The position numbers and the translations under genes were made by a program. This document shows positions 61,608 to 64,000 of a stretch of 64,000 nucleotides of DNA, piece after piece. The notes beneath the pieces were generated by a model, which was not told the DNA's origin, searched no databases, and worked only from the letters and a program-made list of their open reading frames with translations. Within the stretch, counting starts at the first letter, position 1; every line of letters begins with the position of its first letter. Source of the DNA: G963664935 sp963664935 (GTDB lineage Bacteria; Pseudomonadota; Gammaproteobacteria; Methylococcales; G963664935); NCBI GenBank assembly GCA_963664935.2, contig CAXXSE010000007.1, forward strand, positions 1,116,001 to 1,180,000, given 5' to 3'.

Positions 61608-62999
61608 ATGGCTAGATTAGAAGCAGTTCAAGGATCTTATCGCGACCCTTCAGGTCAAGTGTTTTTGCATAATAGCCGTGTTTTTAGAACCATAACAAAG
61701 CACGGGTATGACGACTTCAAGACTGTCGAAGCGACGGGCTTCTTGACCGATCTGGTCGACAAGGGTTTTCTCGTACCCTGGCGGGATGTCGACAAGGATG
61801 ACTTTGAGCAAACAAATGACAACGTTGTCCGCATATTGGAGCATACTCCACTGCCCTTTATTTCTTATCCATTCGAATGGTCATTCAGCGCACTAAAAGA
61901 TGCTGCCTTGTTGCACCTTGATGTGCATATTATGGCTCTGGCAAAAGGGGTAACGCTCTCAGACGCATCCGCCTTTAATATTCAGTTTATCGGGGTAAAG
62001 CCGATTTTTATCGATCATCTATCCTTCCGTCCGTACCAAGACGGGGAATTCTGGAATGGACATCGCCAATATTGTGAGCAATTCCTGAATCCTTTGCTGT
62101 TGCAATCGCAAATGGGTATACCGCATAACGCTTGGTACCGCGGCAGTCCCGAAGGAATCCCATCTGCATCAATGACGTCAGTATTACCTTTTTTGAGTCG
62201 GATTAAACCACAGGTAATGACCAATCTTGTGCTGCCTGTTTGGTTTGATCGTCGTTCAGGTTCGAATTCAGAAGTTTCAAAATCCGTTGCCGACAAACGC
62301 TTACCCCTATCAAGCTTTCGTAACATGCTGGTAGGCCTTAGAAAGTTTATCGCCTCGCTTAAATTACCGGAAAATACCACAGTATGGAAAGAATATGCTG
62401 AAAACACGTCATACGGAAATGACGAAACAAAAAACAAAAAATATTTTATTCAAAAATTTTGCTCAACCGTAAAGCCAGAAACCCTATGGGACATAGGATG
62501 CAATACTGGGGAATATTCCAAAGTCGCATTAGAAACTGGCGCTAAAATGGCTATTGGTTTCGAGTATGATACGGGAGCGCTATAGCGCGCATACGCAAGG
62601 GCTGTTAAAGAGGAATTAAACTTTTTACCTCTCCACTTGGATGCGGCGAACCCAACGCCGAGCCAAGGATGGAATCAAATTGAGCGTGCTGGTCTTGCTG
62701 AACGCCGCAATGCCGATGCGGTGATAGCGCTGGCGCTCGTGCATCACCTTGCCATAGGCCGTAATATTCCGCTTCAATCCGTCATCGAATGGTTGGTAGC
62801 GCATGCACCACAGGGCGTAATTGAGTTCGTACCTAAAACCGACCCCATGGTTCAGGAACTCCTTGCACTACGCAAAGACATTTTTGACGAATACACTATT
62901 GAAATATTCCACAAAACGCTTGCTCGGCATGCCGATGTTGTCCGTGAAGAAACTGTAACAAACACAGGCCGCTGCCTAATATGGTTTAAACGCCGTTAA
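61608..62999 (+). pseudogene. NoeA-like methyltransferase with an in-frame TAG
   Basis: The first 325 residues hold a WEWSFSALKDAAL-type region (YPFEWSFSALKDAALLHL) and the start of a methyltransferase fold (LWDIGCNTGEYSKVALETGA). TAG at 62583-62585 falls within GFEYDTGALxRAYARAVKEE, and the same frame goes on with LDAANPTPSQGWNQIERAGL, ALALVHHLAIGRNIPL and EFVPKTDPMVQELLALR to TAA at 62999, the rest of the fold. The whole would be 463 residues, the normal size for NoeA-related methyltransferases. The acceptor may be a surface glycan. Truncation at TAG would remove most of the SAM domain. Confidence 0.82.
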
Positions 63000-63114
63000 G
63001 CCAATATTCGGGTACCGTTCAGGATGACTCCATGCAATCATTTCAATATGAATGCGGTCAGGGTAGGTCATTCTATAAATAATCCATGCTGATATTAACC
63101 CAAGGAACCTTATT

Positions 63115-64000
63115 ATGAAGAGAAATAGAATTTTCTATTTTATTTTTCCGTTCCTGGCGTTAATGGCGCCGATAATAGGAAATCTGCATTCGGTTGTTGA
63201 TACTTTATTATCTGGCTCAAGCCATATTAAGTCAGCCGACCATTTGCTGATACCCCTCGTTGTGTTATCCGTTTTTTGTTTAATGATTGGGGCATTCATA
63301 ACAGGACTTGATGTTCGCGCTAAAGCAAGCTCAACAAAAATCAATTTTCTGAAACAATTTATTATTGCTGGGGTTGTCATTCTGGCTATTGACCTTTCCT
63401 ATGGGGGAAAACAAATGGCAGTATCATTATGGCCGTTTGAGCATGGAGTGTTTCTTGGCTATGGGTATGAAATTGTCATACAGATATGGCAAGTGATATG
63501 CTTCCTCATAGCTTTTCTTGTTGTATACACACTTTGCTGGCTCCTTCGCGATAATCTCGCAACTATTCTAATTTCAGCCTTTGGGGCCATTTTTATTTCT
63601 ACAATAGTCATACACGTTTATTCAACGGGCAAAGGTTCTGCCATTACCTATGTACCTTCACACGGTAAAGCAAATGATCTACCACCAATAATTCACATTG
63701 TTTTGGACGAAATGATTGGTACGGAAGGGATAGACCTCGACTTACCCGGTGGCGAGGAAACTTACCAACTTGTCCGAAATTTTCACAATCGCTTCAGGTT
63801 TCGCTTGTATGGAAAAGCCTTCAGCCGGCATTTTTATACCGGAATGTCGATTCCAAACATGCTGAACTACGATTATACTGACGAAACTTATGGCTCCGGT
63901 TCTAAATATTTATCTGGCAGCCAGTTTAGATTTTTTGATGATTTGCAAGATCGTGGCTATGATGTCAATGTATATCAATCATCGCATGTTAACTTCTGTA
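63115..64000 (+). CDS. Membrane-anchored sulfatase/phosphoethanolamine transferase-like protein, 3' end missing
   Basis: The ATG at 63115 with AAGGA upstream opens a frame that is still open at the right edge (295 codons). About five hydrophobic segments (MKRNRIFYFIFPFLALMAPI, LIPLVVLSVFCLMIGAFITG, FLIAFLVVYTLCWLL and others) are followed by PIIHIVLDEMIGTEGI, which resembles the metal-binding start of the alkaline phosphatase/sulfatase superfamily, and SMSIPNMLNYDY-like sequence (GMSIPNMLNYDYTDE) with a possible Ser/Thr nucleophile region. It likely acts on lipid or polysaccharide in the periplasm. Confidence 0.65.
   Translation, partial: MKRNRIFYFIFPFLALMAPIIGNLHSVVDTLLSGSSHIKSADHLLIPLVVLSVFCLMIGAFITGLDVRAKASSTKINFLKQFIIAGVVILAIDLSYGGKQMAVSLWPFEHGVFLGYGYEIVIQIWQVICFLIAFLVVYTLCWLLRDNLATILISAFGAIFISTIVIHVYSTGKGSAITYVPSHGKANDLPPIIHIVLDEMIGTEGIDLDLPGGEETYQLVRNFHNRFRFRLYGKAFSRHFYTGMSIPNMLNYDYTDETYGSGSKYLSGSQFRFFDDLQDRGYDVNVYQSSHVNFC

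Noticed and set aside
1..64000. Full reassignment of TAG to an amino acid
   Set aside because: rpsR, hldD, cinA, wbpM and the Cache-type kinase all end normally with TAG at the family length, so TAG is a working stop codon.
1..64000. CRISPR arrays, tRNA and rRNA genes
   Set aside because: No regularly spaced short repeats were seen, and no cloverleaf or rRNA sequence was recognised in the gaps.

Overview
The window looks like chromosome from a gammaproteobacterium of moderate GC. The species cannot be read from it. Lipid A-core genes (waaA, hldD), sohB, a Uup-type ABC-F protein, ylqF, cinA and a Pseudomonas-like O-antigen block ending in wbpV-wbpL-wbpM order all point that way. The DNA is unusually rich in broken genes, insertion sequences and short palindromic repeats, so it is either from a genome in active decay or from an assembly with uncorrected errors.

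Left part (1-11213): an integron gene-cassette array with no integron integrase in view. Small genes of unknown function, a RelE/XRE-type and a HicA/HicB toxin-antitoxin pair, and small membrane proteins are separated by attC recombination sites. Two attC sites are each split by an ORF-less group II intron on the minus strand. A 218-bp tandem duplication has produced a chimeric gene. The array is interrupted by an IS91-like unit (tyrosine recombinase plus Y2/HUH transposase), which is itself interrupted by a DDE insertion sequence.

Middle (11214-31328): a HupE/UreJ-like gene broken by an intact IS3-family element, then housekeeping genes. On the minus strand rpsF-rpsR-DUF2232-rplI-hldD-waaA form one transcription unit with a good promoter. 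They are followed by an exporter ABC protein, DUF3750 and DUF2237 proteins, sohB, ylqF, an alpha-carbonic anhydrase interrupted by an amber codon, a SPOR-ankyrin protein and toxin-antitoxin pairs (one broken).

31329-52961: a decayed DUF2130 gene, cinA, an ABC-F ATPase with an altered first Walker B motif, an intact second copy of the DDE insertion sequence with target duplication, two large hybrid histidine kinases, a decayed trypsin-like protease, an M48 membrane protease, a Sel1-lytic transglycosylase and a large NAD-glutamate dehydrogenase split by one missing C.

52978-61305 (minus strand): an O-antigen/surface polysaccharide operon. Read in the transcription direction it has a WbuB-like glycosyltransferase, an RmlD-like reductase, a FnlA/WbvB-like dehydratase, a WecB-like 2-epimerase, a WbpV-like reductase, a WbpL-like initiating transferase and a WbpM-like dehydratase. 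Together these would make and load a 2-acetamido-2,6-dideoxyhexose such as L-QuiNAc or L-FucNAc. To the right are a NoeA-like methyltransferase, interrupted by an amber codon, and the start of a membrane-anchored sulfatase-superfamily protein.

Two miniature inverted-repeat families (about 121 bp and 241 bp) recur and repeatedly sit exactly at the 3' ends of genes. Five genes carry an in-frame TAG with homologous sequence continuing after it. TAG is also a normal stop here.
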